Assembly: GCA_012033095.1 (NCBI GenBank)
Contig: JAAUPO010000097.1
Coordinates: 1-7,561 of the forward strand
Direction of reading: 5' to 3'
Length of the DNA: 7,561 nt
Origin: Synechococcaceae cyanobacterium RL_1_2
GTDB lineage: Bacteria; Cyanobacteriota; Cyanobacteriia; Cyanobacteriales; JAAUPO01
The translations under genes and the position numbers were made by a program. Below, one piece after another: positions 1 through 6,900 of this stretch; the stretch's first letter is position 1, and each line of letters starts with the position of its first letter. The notes below the pieces were generated by a model, which saw only the letters and a program-made list of their open reading frames with translations, did no database searches and was not told the DNA's origin.

Positions 1-163
1 TGCGGGACTTATGGGGCAAAATGCCAATTCAATTTCAATTGACTTTATAAACAGCATCTTAGGAATAAGAAATTAATAACATCTAAAACTTAAATCCCCA
101 TTAGGTTACCTTCACTCGCAGGAGACCCCACAAATTGCTAAGTTATTTAATTCACGATCCTTA

Positions 164-293
164 GAACGTGTTTGAAAAGTATCAAATGTTGTTGAGTCGC
201 CCCCTAAATCCCCCAATTTGGGGGGCTTCATTGGTTAAAATTTAGGTGATTTCCCGCAGAATGGGGTGTAAGGGGGGCTTTTCAAACATCCTC
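164..293. mobile_element. MITE of IS5/IS427-like type, about 130 bp
   Basis: The left end reads GAACGTGTTTGAAAAG (164-179). The reverse complement of the right end (278-293) reads GAGGATGTTTGAAAAG, so 13 of 16 positions match as terminal inverted repeats. Both ends are flanked by TTA (161-163 and 294-296); the identity extends to CTTA on each side, but a 3-bp TNA duplication is what IS427/IS1031-group IS5 elements are known to make, and their termini are also of the GAG..TGTTT type. Family assignment therefore rests on known termini, not on a transposase, and no coding capacity is present. The interior carries C-run/G-run stretches (200-225 and 256-277) that pair with each other and form a strong hairpin. 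Such non-autonomous elements are common in cyanobacteria and would need a transposase supplied in trans. The element abuts the stop codon of the neighbouring 541-residue gene. Confidence 0.75.
209..225. repeat. C-run/G-run hairpin inside the MITE
   Basis: CCCCCA (210-215) pairs with TGGGGG (219-224) around an ATT loop, with a further T-G pair at 209/225. A second C-run at 200-204 could compete for the same G-run. No T-run follows on either strand, so this does not look like an intrinsic terminator, although a transcript leaving the 541-residue gene would fold here. Confidence 0.6.
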
Positions 294-1919
294 TTAGGCG
301 GTGAACTCAAGAATGCCGGTGCTGGTTAATTTCCATTGGGGGGGCTCCGAGGCAATGCGGGTAACGGAAGCTGGCTTGATTAACTGAGCTTTGCTATGGC
401 CATAGTTCCTACGACATTCAAATAGAAGCTGTACGGTTTTTTTGACAAAATTATTGGTTAAATCCAAATTATCGAGGTTGTAAAGGGTTAAATAATATTG
501 GGCTCCATCCTTGAGCAGCCAATAAATACCATTATCGGTTTGTTCAAAGATGACATCGGTGGCATTGGCTTTTGCTTGGTTATCAAAGCGACGGCGGATA
601 CTTTCTTGGGTTTCTTTGACAATCCATAATTGGTAATTTTGTTTGAGTTGATTGGGATTATGGTTGTAAAGGCGAACTAATTTTGCTAGGGGGGAGAGGC
701 TTTCCTCAGAATGGGGAGCGATCGCGGGGAGTGGGGTAGTTCCCTTTTCTAGCCTAGATTTCATCAAAGTTGTTTCCCCTAGTTGTTTGACCACTTCAGA
801 AATTTTTTGTACCCTCTGCTCTAAATGATCTAACCGTTCATCCTGGCGGTGATCGCTGAATTGGGGTTGGGCCGGAGCTGCTTCAATCCCTCGTTGTAAG
901 GTCTCTTGAATAGTCAAAAAGTTTTGTTCTAATTTACCAACGCGATCGTGGAGGTTACGGAAAGTTTGTTGGATGCCATCGTAATTAATGGTAGGGCGAT
1001 CGCTCGGGCCCTGATGATCACTATTCCCTGGCTGCGGCACCTGCTGTTGTAGCAATTTCAATTGGGCAAAATAATCCACCTGGGCTGATTGCAGTTGCTG
1101 AAGACGGCGATCCAAATTATTAACATTATTTTTAAGGGTAGCGAGGGTAGCTTTAGTTTCTGCTACTCCAGCATCATCCTTAAGGCTGGCTAAGTATTTT
1201 TCTAAACTACTTAGATAGGCCTTAGTTTTTTCTTGGGCTTGGGATAAATTTTGAATTTCTTGATGTAGTTCAGTTTTGGTGATGGTTTGGGCATTGAGGA
1301 GGCGTTCTAACTCCAGTTTGATCTCCGTAGGGGAAAAACTACTACCCCCTTGCTCTAACTTGCCTTTTTGCTCTGGGATTAATTCCCAGCTTTGATAATC
1401 ACTGCGTAACTGGAGTTGGGCGGGGAGGAGCAACGTGATCTCTTCGCTCCCAGCATTAGAAACTTTAATATCAAATAGTTTTTGGAGAGTATTTTTAACG
1501 CGGCTTAATTTATAACTGAGATTACCGTTAGGCACGGCTATATAGAATTTTTTACCCTGATCGTTTTCTAGAAATAGAACCCAAAATTTACCCCGCTGCC
1601 CCCGTTGGCAATCCAGAATAACTTTGTCGGTGCGATCGCGATAGGTTGCCTCCCCTAGATCCGTCGCGATCGCATAGGGCTCTAATAACTGGGGACAATC
1701 ATGGAAATATTGCACCAAATCCTTAACACCAATCTTTAAGCAACGAAATACCGGATCGTTGGCTCCATAAACCCGATGGGCAAGGGTAAAATCCTGGGCC
1801 GTTATATCTAACTGCCTTCTTTCCAAAGCCTGTAACAGGTTTGTAAACCGGTCTTCTAAATATTCTAATCTACTGATTAAAGGTTCCTTAAAGTTAGATG
1901 ATGACACCGAATTATCCAT
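294..1919 (-). CDS. Coiled-coil protein with two copies of an uncharacterised terminal domain
   Basis: I do not recognise this 541-residue protein. It has no signal peptide or membrane segment and is probably cytoplasmic. A short helical segment (about 14-38) precedes a globular domain at about 66-191. A long central region (about 195-395) is rich in Leu, Gln, Lys and Glu with heptad character, broken near 293-312 by a Pro/Gly/Ser stretch, so it probably forms several coiled-coil segments. A second globular domain fills 413-541. By eye the two globular domains align with each other and with the C-terminus of the neighbouring 452-residue protein: an LV..Y start, a central aromatic-Trp pair (FWVLF at 112-116, YWLL at 54-57 of the second domain), L..LF, then PA and W.L near the end. 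The ATG is the only usable start, because an in-frame TAA lies 15 nt upstream; the ribosome-binding site is poor. The TAA stop coincides with a MITE target duplication, yet the C-terminus (GILEF) matches the related GILQF end, so the protein looks complete. A scaffold or adaptor role is inference. Confidence 0.9.
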   Translation of the reverse strand: MDNSVSSSNFKEPLISRLEYLEDRFTNLLQALERRQLDITAQDFTLAHRVYGANDPVFRCLKIGVKDLVQYFHDCPQLLEPYAIATDLGEATYRDRTDKVILDCQRGQRGKFWVLFLENDQGKKFYIAVPNGNLSYKLSRVKNTLQKLFDIKVSNAGSEEITLLLPAQLQLRSDYQSWELIPEQKGKLEQGGSSFSPTEIKLELERLLNAQTITKTELHQEIQNLSQAQEKTKAYLSSLEKYLASLKDDAGVAETKATLATLKNNVNNLDRRLQQLQSAQVDYFAQLKLLQQQVPQPGNSDHQGPSDRPTINYDGIQQTFRNLHDRVGKLEQNFLTIQETLQRGIEAAPAQPQFSDHRQDERLDHLEQRVQKISEVVKQLGETTLMKSRLEKGTTPLPAIAPHSEESLSPLAKLVRLYNHNPNQLKQNYQLWIVKETQESIRRRFDNQAKANATDVIFEQTDNGIYWLLKDGAQYYLTLYNLDNLDLTNNFVKKTVQLLFECRRNYGHSKAQLIKPASVTRIASEPPQWKLTSTGILEFTA

Positions 1920-1923
1920 AACA

Positions 1924-1937
1924 GTTAATCGTTAATC
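1924..1937. repeat. Perfect tandem 7-bp repeat just upstream of a start codon
   Basis: GTTAATC occurs twice head to tail (1924-1930 and 1931-1937). On the coding strand it reads GATTAACGATTAAC and ends 4 nt before the ATG of the 541-residue gene, where a Shine-Dalgarno sequence would normally sit. The nearest purine-rich tract, AGAAG, is about 17 nt from the ATG, which is too far for good pairing. Confidence 0.5.
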
Positions 1938-1956
1938 TTCTGATAGCGACCCAAGG

Positions 1957-1976
1957 CCCATGGATCAAACCATGGG
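1957..1976. repeat. 7-bp perfect inverted repeat in the leader of the 541-residue gene
   Basis: CCCATGG (1957-1963) and CCATGGG (1970-1976) flank a 6-nt spacer. In the minus-strand transcript this makes a GC-rich hairpin about 38 nt before the start codon. There is no following T-run, so it is more likely a regulatory, RNA-stability or protein-binding site than a terminator. Confidence 0.5.
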
Positions 1977-1980
1977 ATTA

Positions 1981-2059
1981 ATAGCCATAGCCATAGTGGT
2001 AAGTACATTTACACGGCTACACGGCATAGCCCATCGGGCCATAGCATATCTGACCATAG
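1981..2059. repeat. Cluster of CCATAG-like hexamers
   Basis: CCATAG occurs at 1985-1990, 1991-1996, 2039-2044 and 2054-2059, with partial copies at 1981-1984 and 2025-2029. The same stretch holds a short tandem ACACGGC (2011-2017 and 2019-2025, period 8). This simple-sequence character is unlike the rest of the gap and suggests slippage or multiple binding sites upstream of the 541-residue gene. No function is known to me. Confidence 0.45.
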
Positions 2060-2074
2060 AATCTGAGCATTGCC

Positions 2075-2103
2075 AATAAACCTCATAAACTAGGTACCCT
2101 CAA
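2075..2103 (-). promoter_or_regulatory. Weak promoter candidate for the 541-residue gene
   Basis: On the minus strand TTGAGG (2098-2103, four of six matches to TTGACA) is followed after exactly 17 nt by TTTATT (2075-2080, four of six matches to TATAAT). It would give a leader of about 150 nt containing the hexamer cluster, the hairpin and the tandem repeat. In AT-rich DNA such a match can occur by chance. The 525-nt gap upstream of the gene makes a separate promoter likely somewhere here. Confidence 0.25.
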
Positions 2104-2157
2104 ATATTAATTCCTAAGGGCAACCACGTCCCATATTGAAATCTAGGTTTAAATCCA

Positions 2158-2190
2158 TTATTAAGTTTATTGAATTTATTAAGTTTATTG
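2158..2190. repeat. Two direct 15-bp copies, period 18
   Basis: TTATTAAGTTTATTG is present at 2158-2172 and again at 2176-2190, separated by AAT. The copies are identical. It looks like a recent AT-rich tandem duplication in the gap between the two coiled-coil genes. Confidence 0.6.
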
Positions 2191-2250
2191 GAGAGTTTCA
2201 CTTTTGTAATGCTCAACGCATCAGTTAGTGGCTACAAAACCTCAGTTTAT

Positions 2251-2402
2251 AAGGATTTTTCCTAACTACTAGGATAAAAAGCTTGCAATGTTTTCCCTAC
2301 AAGGATTTAGCCTAATAAGCTCAAAAGCCTTTTCTAGTAAAGCTTACAGCCAATCTTAGCCTTCTGTTTTTGATTTTTTGTCCGGTAGCAACGGATTTTT
2401 CC
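2251..2402. repeat. Three dispersed GGATTTTTCC-like palindromic sites
   Basis: AAGGATTTTTCCTAA (2251-2265) recurs as AAGGATTTAGCCTAA (2301-2315), matching at 13 of 15 positions, and the 10-bp core GGATTTTTCC recurs exactly at 2393-2402. The core is a short inverted repeat (GGA/TCC arms). Core starts are at 2253, 2303 and 2393, so spacings are 50 and 90 bp, roughly whole helical turns. They lie just past the 3' end of the zinc-ribbon gene and upstream of the 541-residue gene, so a repeated protein-binding site is possible. Confidence 0.4.
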
Positions 2403-2444
2403 ATAACCAAAAAAGGGAATAGCATGTATTTTTGAAACCCTCGC

Positions 2445-3803
2445 TTATTGAAATTGTAAAATTCCCATCTGATCCAGTTGCCATTGCTCATTGCCCATAT
2501 TTTTGAGTCGAGCCGGCTTAAGTAGCCTAAAGTTCGGACTCTTATCGTTGACCCCATAACAATTAAATAAACTACGAATCGTCGAAAGATTATAACTATT
2601 AACTTTTAATTTTAATTTGGGCACCAAATATAATTCATGGCGGAAGTTAACTAACCAAAAATCCCCTCGCTTTTGAGCTTCAAACACAGGGGGTTCATCA
2701 TAGCCTTCCCGACGGCGCAGTTGACTATCCGTAGTTAGGGCAATCTCGATCGCTTCAAAACTTTTATCCCCTTGGTTGTATAACGTCACCAATTCCGTTT
2801 CTTGAAACGTTAACTGATTAACCACATTCGAAGGGTTGCGTTTCGGAATAGAAGTTTCTGGGGTAAATTGCGTTGTCGTGGACGCAATATTTTGTTGGGG
2901 GATATAGGTTTCTTTAAAATTGAGGGCGTAGTAGCGATCGTCCAGTTCAGGGCTAGCAGGGGCTGCCTCTTCTGGTTGCCCAAAGTCACTACTCCCTAGC
3001 TCATTTTCATCCCCATCGGGACTGGCATCATCGAAACCTAAGTCCTCCTCCGAAAAATCATCATTGTCCCTATCCGACACCCCCATCACAGGATCAAAAT
3101 CCAGATTTCCCCCAGGGGGTGAATAATCGCTAGCCTGAATATGGGTGAAATCAGAAGACTGATCACTATAATCTTCTGAAATGACGATGCCGGGGAACTC
3201 CTCTTCCTCCTCCGGTGTATGATCCTGCCATAGTTGTGGACTCGGGATCGATGGGTTCGCCTCCGTTAGGGACAACAATTTTCCTTCTAAACGTTCTAAC
3301 TTGTCCTGTAATCCATTAAGTCCTATTTCTTGGGGTAACTCCGCCACCAAATTATCCCGAAATTGCTGAAACTTCTCTGCAATTACCATTTCTAACTCCG
3401 GTAAGGATAGGGCCATGGCGGCCGGATATTCTGGCGCATAATCTTCGGAGTCATAGTCATCCATGGTATCGGTAGAAATTTCCATTTCGCTAAGACGATA
3501 GCGTTCAATTTGTTCTCGAATGCCTAAATTTTCAGCATTGAGAGCCGCAATTTCCTGCTCCAAACTTTCCCTGTTAGCTTTGAGATCGTTTAATTCTTTA
3601 TAAATTTGAAGTAGCTTAAACCAGGCTCGACAGGCCCAGTCTTCACGATGGCGATTAATGCGGGCAATACCCTGGGGAATTTGATCATCGGGTTGAAATT
3701 GTTTGACCAAAAACGATAGATCATGCCACCCACAGGTTGGACATTTATTGGGATTGTTCTTCATATCTGTGGAGCAGATGGGACAAGAAAGGACTTCTTT
3801 CAT
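2445..3803 (-). CDS. Zinc-ribbon, coiled-coil protein with acidic linker and the shared C-terminal domain
   Basis: This 452-residue protein is not one I recognise. The N-terminus is a four-cysteine zinc ribbon (C7, C10, C21, C24; two CPxC knuckles followed by GW). A coiled coil follows at about 68-104, and a second helical stretch at about 135-181. The segment from about 190 to 300 is strongly acidic and rich in Asp, Glu, Ser and Pro, including a run of five Glu, so it is probably disordered. Residues 337-452 form a compact domain that aligns by eye with the C-terminus of the 541-residue protein: LV.LYN at the start, FWLV in the middle, L..LF, then LLKPA, W.L and GIL.F at the end. The start is well supported by AGAAG six nt upstream of the ATG. 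The gene lies 118 nt downstream of the Hsp70/actin-like ATPase gene on the same strand, so co-transcription is likely. A substrate-adaptor or co-factor role for the ATPase is inference. Confidence 0.9.
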   Translation of the reverse strand: MKEVLSCPICSTDMKNNPNKCPTCGWHDLSFLVKQFQPDDQIPQGIARINRHREDWACRAWFKLLQIYKELNDLKANRESLEQEIAALNAENLGIREQIERYRLSEMEISTDTMDDYDSEDYAPEYPAAMALSLPELEMVIAEKFQQFRDNLVAELPQEIGLNGLQDKLERLEGKLLSLTEANPSIPSPQLWQDHTPEEEEEFPGIVISEDYSDQSSDFTHIQASDYSPPGGNLDFDPVMGVSDRDNDDFSEEDLGFDDASPDGDENELGSSDFGQPEEAAPASPELDDRYYALNFKETYIPQQNIASTTTQFTPETSIPKRNPSNVVNQLTFQETELVTLYNQGDKSFEAIEIALTTDSQLRRREGYDEPPVFEAQKRGDFWLVNFRHELYLVPKLKLKVNSYNLSTIRSLFNCYGVNDKSPNFRLLKPARLKNMGNEQWQLDQMGILQFQ

Positions 3804-3814
3804 AGGACTTCTTT
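3790..3814 (-). repeat. 11-bp direct repeat flanking the start codon of the zinc-ribbon gene
   Basis: AGGACTTCTTT (plus strand) occurs at 3790-3800 and 3804-3814, separated only by the CAT of the start codon. On the coding strand AAAGAAGTCCT precedes the ATG and is repeated as codons 2-4 plus two bases of codon 5. The upstream copy supplies the Shine-Dalgarno-like AGAAG. The duplicate places a second purine-rich tract inside the coding region. Confidence 0.7.
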
Positions 3815-3853
3815 TAGCAACGGAGCATAATGCTAGTTCGACAAGTTAGGGAT

Positions 3854-3872
3854 ATGTGCCCTGGGGCCACAT
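3854..3872. repeat. Imperfect inverted repeat between the ATPase and zinc-ribbon genes
   Basis: ATGTG (3854-3858) pairs with CACAT (3868-3872) and CCC (3859-3861) with GGG (3864-3866), with a single bulged C at 3867. The transcript would fold into a small hairpin in the 118-nt gap. No T-run follows on the minus strand, so it is a poor terminator, and a processing or stability element is equally possible. Confidence 0.35.
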
Positions 3873-3921
3873 CGGCAGTAGTGCAAACTTTTGATTGGGG
3901 GGAATAAATCTATTGTACTAA

Positions 3922-6900
3922 CTATTTACCACCCCATTGTTTTCCGAGTACCCGTAGTAATGCTTTTAAGCCAAGAATGAAGGGAGGTTCTGCCCTTAAA
4001 TCATCGGCATTGCCATGGAAATCCAGCAAGATATTACGTAGTTCTTTTTGGGTTGCTTTCCATAGCCGTCGGTTAAAGTCTGGTTCTAGCTCCCCTTCTG
4101 AACGTTGCCATTGGTAACCTTCGATCGCGGTAACTTCTTCAATTTCTAATTCCTCGATCGCCCGATGGAAAGCATCTAAAAATACCTTGAGTCGCTTCAT
4201 TTCGGGAATAACCATTTTGTCTAAGCGTTTATAGGTTAGACGTTGTTGATAGTCGACGGTTTCCCCATTAATTTCGCACTCTTCTCCAGCAACAATGGGA
4301 TCATCCTTGGGGTTATCTAGTCCTTTGAGCTTGGTATCACTTAGCACTAAACCACAGGCCACCTCATCCTTAGGTTGACGACTGAGTTTGGTCATAATTT
4401 CTGAATCCTCTAGGCCCGAAGCGAACGTTAGTAAAAAATTAAATAGATCGTTTACTTCGGAATTATGATCAAACTCTCCCCCCTCCGCTAACCAGTGAAG
4501 CAGTCGAGAACCATTGCCCCCCACATACACTGAGGGGGTTTCCTGTTCGGTGTAACTCCCTTCACTGTGGAGACTAGCAATGATGGTGCCAATGTAAAAA
4601 TAGAGACCCCCAAAGCCAATGCCCATTAAACCCATCAGCCCTTGAAAATCCGTTTGATCTTCTAAGCGATCGCGTTCATTTTTGAGCCATTCCTCCGCTT
4701 TGAGCTTCATCCACACATCCAGCTTGGCACTAAAGGAGGGGCCCCGCAAATCCTGCCAATCCCCTGGGGATTCTTCCCCTAATCGCTTCAAGAAGGAGGG
4801 GTTAAACTCAACCAACTCAGAAAATAAATGACGACCGGCTAATTGAATGGAGCATTGATGAAGCAGACGATTTTCTAGCCAGATCGAAATATCCGATGTG
4901 CCGCCCCCAATATCCACACAGGCAGTGCTAACTAGATCCTGCTGTTCTAGATCCGCAAAATATTGGGCCACACAAAGACTTTCAGTGCGAAAATAACGGG
5001 AACTATCGCTGGGGGGACATGCGTGGGTGATGCCGGTGGATGCGCTGAGGGCTTCGGTTACTCGACTCCACACTTTGGCGTAACGGTTTTTTTCTTTTTT
5101 GGCAAAGGCCGAGGGATAGGACAATGACCATTGGATGGTTTTAACTTCATTTTTGACCGCGATCGCGGATAAATGGAGGGCCAGGTGGCGCAAAAACAAT
5201 TCACTATCATCTAAATTTACCGTATCCCATTTCAAATCAGTCCGAATCCATGGATCTTGGGGTTTAAAAAGATGGGGATTGGGGATATACATCCGACCAT
5301 CAAAAATTGGCTGAATGTCCCGCTTATTTTTATTGAGGTCACTCCCACGACAGGTTAAGACCGTGGACATGGGGAAAGGTTTTTCCGAGGGCAGAAATTC
5401 TTCAGGAATGAAAAAATCAAAGAGTACATCCCGACGGGTATTGGGATTAGCATCGGTAACTTTTAGATGGAGGTGATCGAGGGTAAACCGCTCCACAATG
5501 TTCCCCCCCTTGTTCACATACACATTGGTAAAGGAGGTACCAAAATCCACCCCGATCGTCCAGGTACCGGCTAAACGAATCTGATCGGGGGTAGGCAATA
5601 AAATTAACCCCATCAGGTTGTTATATTCATTCAAACATTCCACATGGGTGGGAAACTCTTTTAAACGGGTGGTTTCATAGGTGCCCCGATCCTGTTTAAA
5701 GCGATGGAATTGTTTATCGGCTCCAGGGAAATTAACCTTAAACGTACCGGAGCCGAACTCTTGATCAAAATAAAAACCGTAATATTCTTGCCATTGATGA
5801 TTTTCTGTGGTGAAGTTGGGCCATAATTCCACGATGGGGGCCTCTTCAATTAAATTCGCTTCATCCAAGGTATAGCTTTTGATCACCCGATAATTTTGGG
5901 GTTCGCCGGTACCGAGTAGGCCATGGAGGGGCAAATCTAAAATGACTTCCACTTCATAGCCCTTTTGTTGGAACCTTACCACTTTGCGGGTTAAATCCTC
6001 TTGGGTGAAATACTCCAATAGAATTGGATTAATGGGAATTAATGGACTGATGGGATTACCTTGGAACCGTAGTTCACTGCTACCCTTCACCATCACCCGC
6101 TCACTACCGGTAAAGACTCCTTCGCTATCGAGAAAATGAAATTTCGGTAAAAATAATTCATCGGGGGTTAAACAATTAATTTTTCCTTCCTTTTTCCATT
6201 TTTCTAAATCCTCCCGTTGGAAAGAGGCAAGGGTCCGTCCTTCATAGACGGAAATGTTTTGGGCCGGTTGGTTCCAGGTTTTAGCGATCGCGGGGTCAAT
6301 AATTAGTAACGGTTTAGCCGGTGTTTTCTCCAAACTACCGATTAATTTAACCTGGGGCTCTAGGGTGATCCCTTCCTGTTTGATCGGTTTATTGAGGGCA
6401 ATGAGAACCCCGCGATTAATGGCCACATCAAAGGGCACGGGGTTATCGGAAATTTTATAATCAGGATCAATTTGGCCCCCTAAACTGACCATGAAATTCC
6501 GCAAAATGCCACTAATAATATCGATCGCGTTACTGTAGCCGTTATGGTTTCTGAGTTCTTCGTCCAGTTTTCCTAGCCAAGTCACCAATTGTCGCTTTTG
6601 TTTATCGTTGAGGTGGGGGTGGGGCGGCTCTAGGGATTTAGTCTGGGGATTCCACCAGGGCAACCCATCCCAGATTGCGCCGGCCGATGGCACCACGATC
6701 GTGCTGGGGGAAGTCATCCCCACCGGTCGATTATTCCAGGAAAAAAGATAAAGATCTTCCCAGGGGCTTTTTTGCTCTTGTTCATTGCCCTTGGGAAAGG
6801 TGTACAAACTGTAGCGATCGTCTGGTAATAATTCATAGAGCGATCGGGCAAACACTTGATGGGATTGATTTTTCCTGGTGCCTAATTCCAGTAATTCCGC

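Larger units (their letters stand above)
1920..2444. other. 525-nt intergenic gap without a convincing gene
   Basis: This gap separates the zinc-ribbon gene from the downstream coiled-coil gene on the same strand. It is AT-rich and holds only the short repeats, the hairpin and the weak promoter described separately. Short open frames of 17 and 30 codons exist on the minus strand at 2070-2017 and 2057-1965, but nothing supports their translation. I see no tRNA-like fold and no clear intrinsic terminator for the upstream gene. The gap is much longer than the 118 nt between the first two genes, so the third gene may be transcribed separately. Confidence 0.6.

Noticed and set aside
15..25. GGCA-AAA-TGCC mini-hairpin near the left edge
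   Set aside because: A 4-bp stem without a following T-run is too weak to call a terminator.
1..76. Possible 3' end of a plus-strand gene entering from the left
   Set aside because: Two different frames stay open from the edge (to stops at 76 and at 50), as does a minus-strand frame. Nothing lets me choose between them in so short a stretch.
1965..2070. Upstream short frames of 17 and 30 codons in the leader of the 541-residue gene
   Set aside because: Only the 17-codon one has a weak GAGG 10 nt ahead. The methionine- and alanine-rich sequence follows from the CCATAG repeats, so chance is the simplest explanation.
885..2100. CRISPR array or regularly spaced repeats
   Set aside because: No repeat of 20-40 bp recurs at regular spacing anywhere in the window. 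The repeats found are short and irregular.
2321..2557. 78-codon minus-strand frame
   Set aside because: It overlaps the 3' end of the zinc-ribbon gene in another frame and runs into intergenic DNA. It has no ribosome-binding site and no domain character.
5661..5849. 62-codon minus-strand frame inside the ATPase gene
   Set aside because: It lies wholly within the coding frame of the ATPase and has no independent support.
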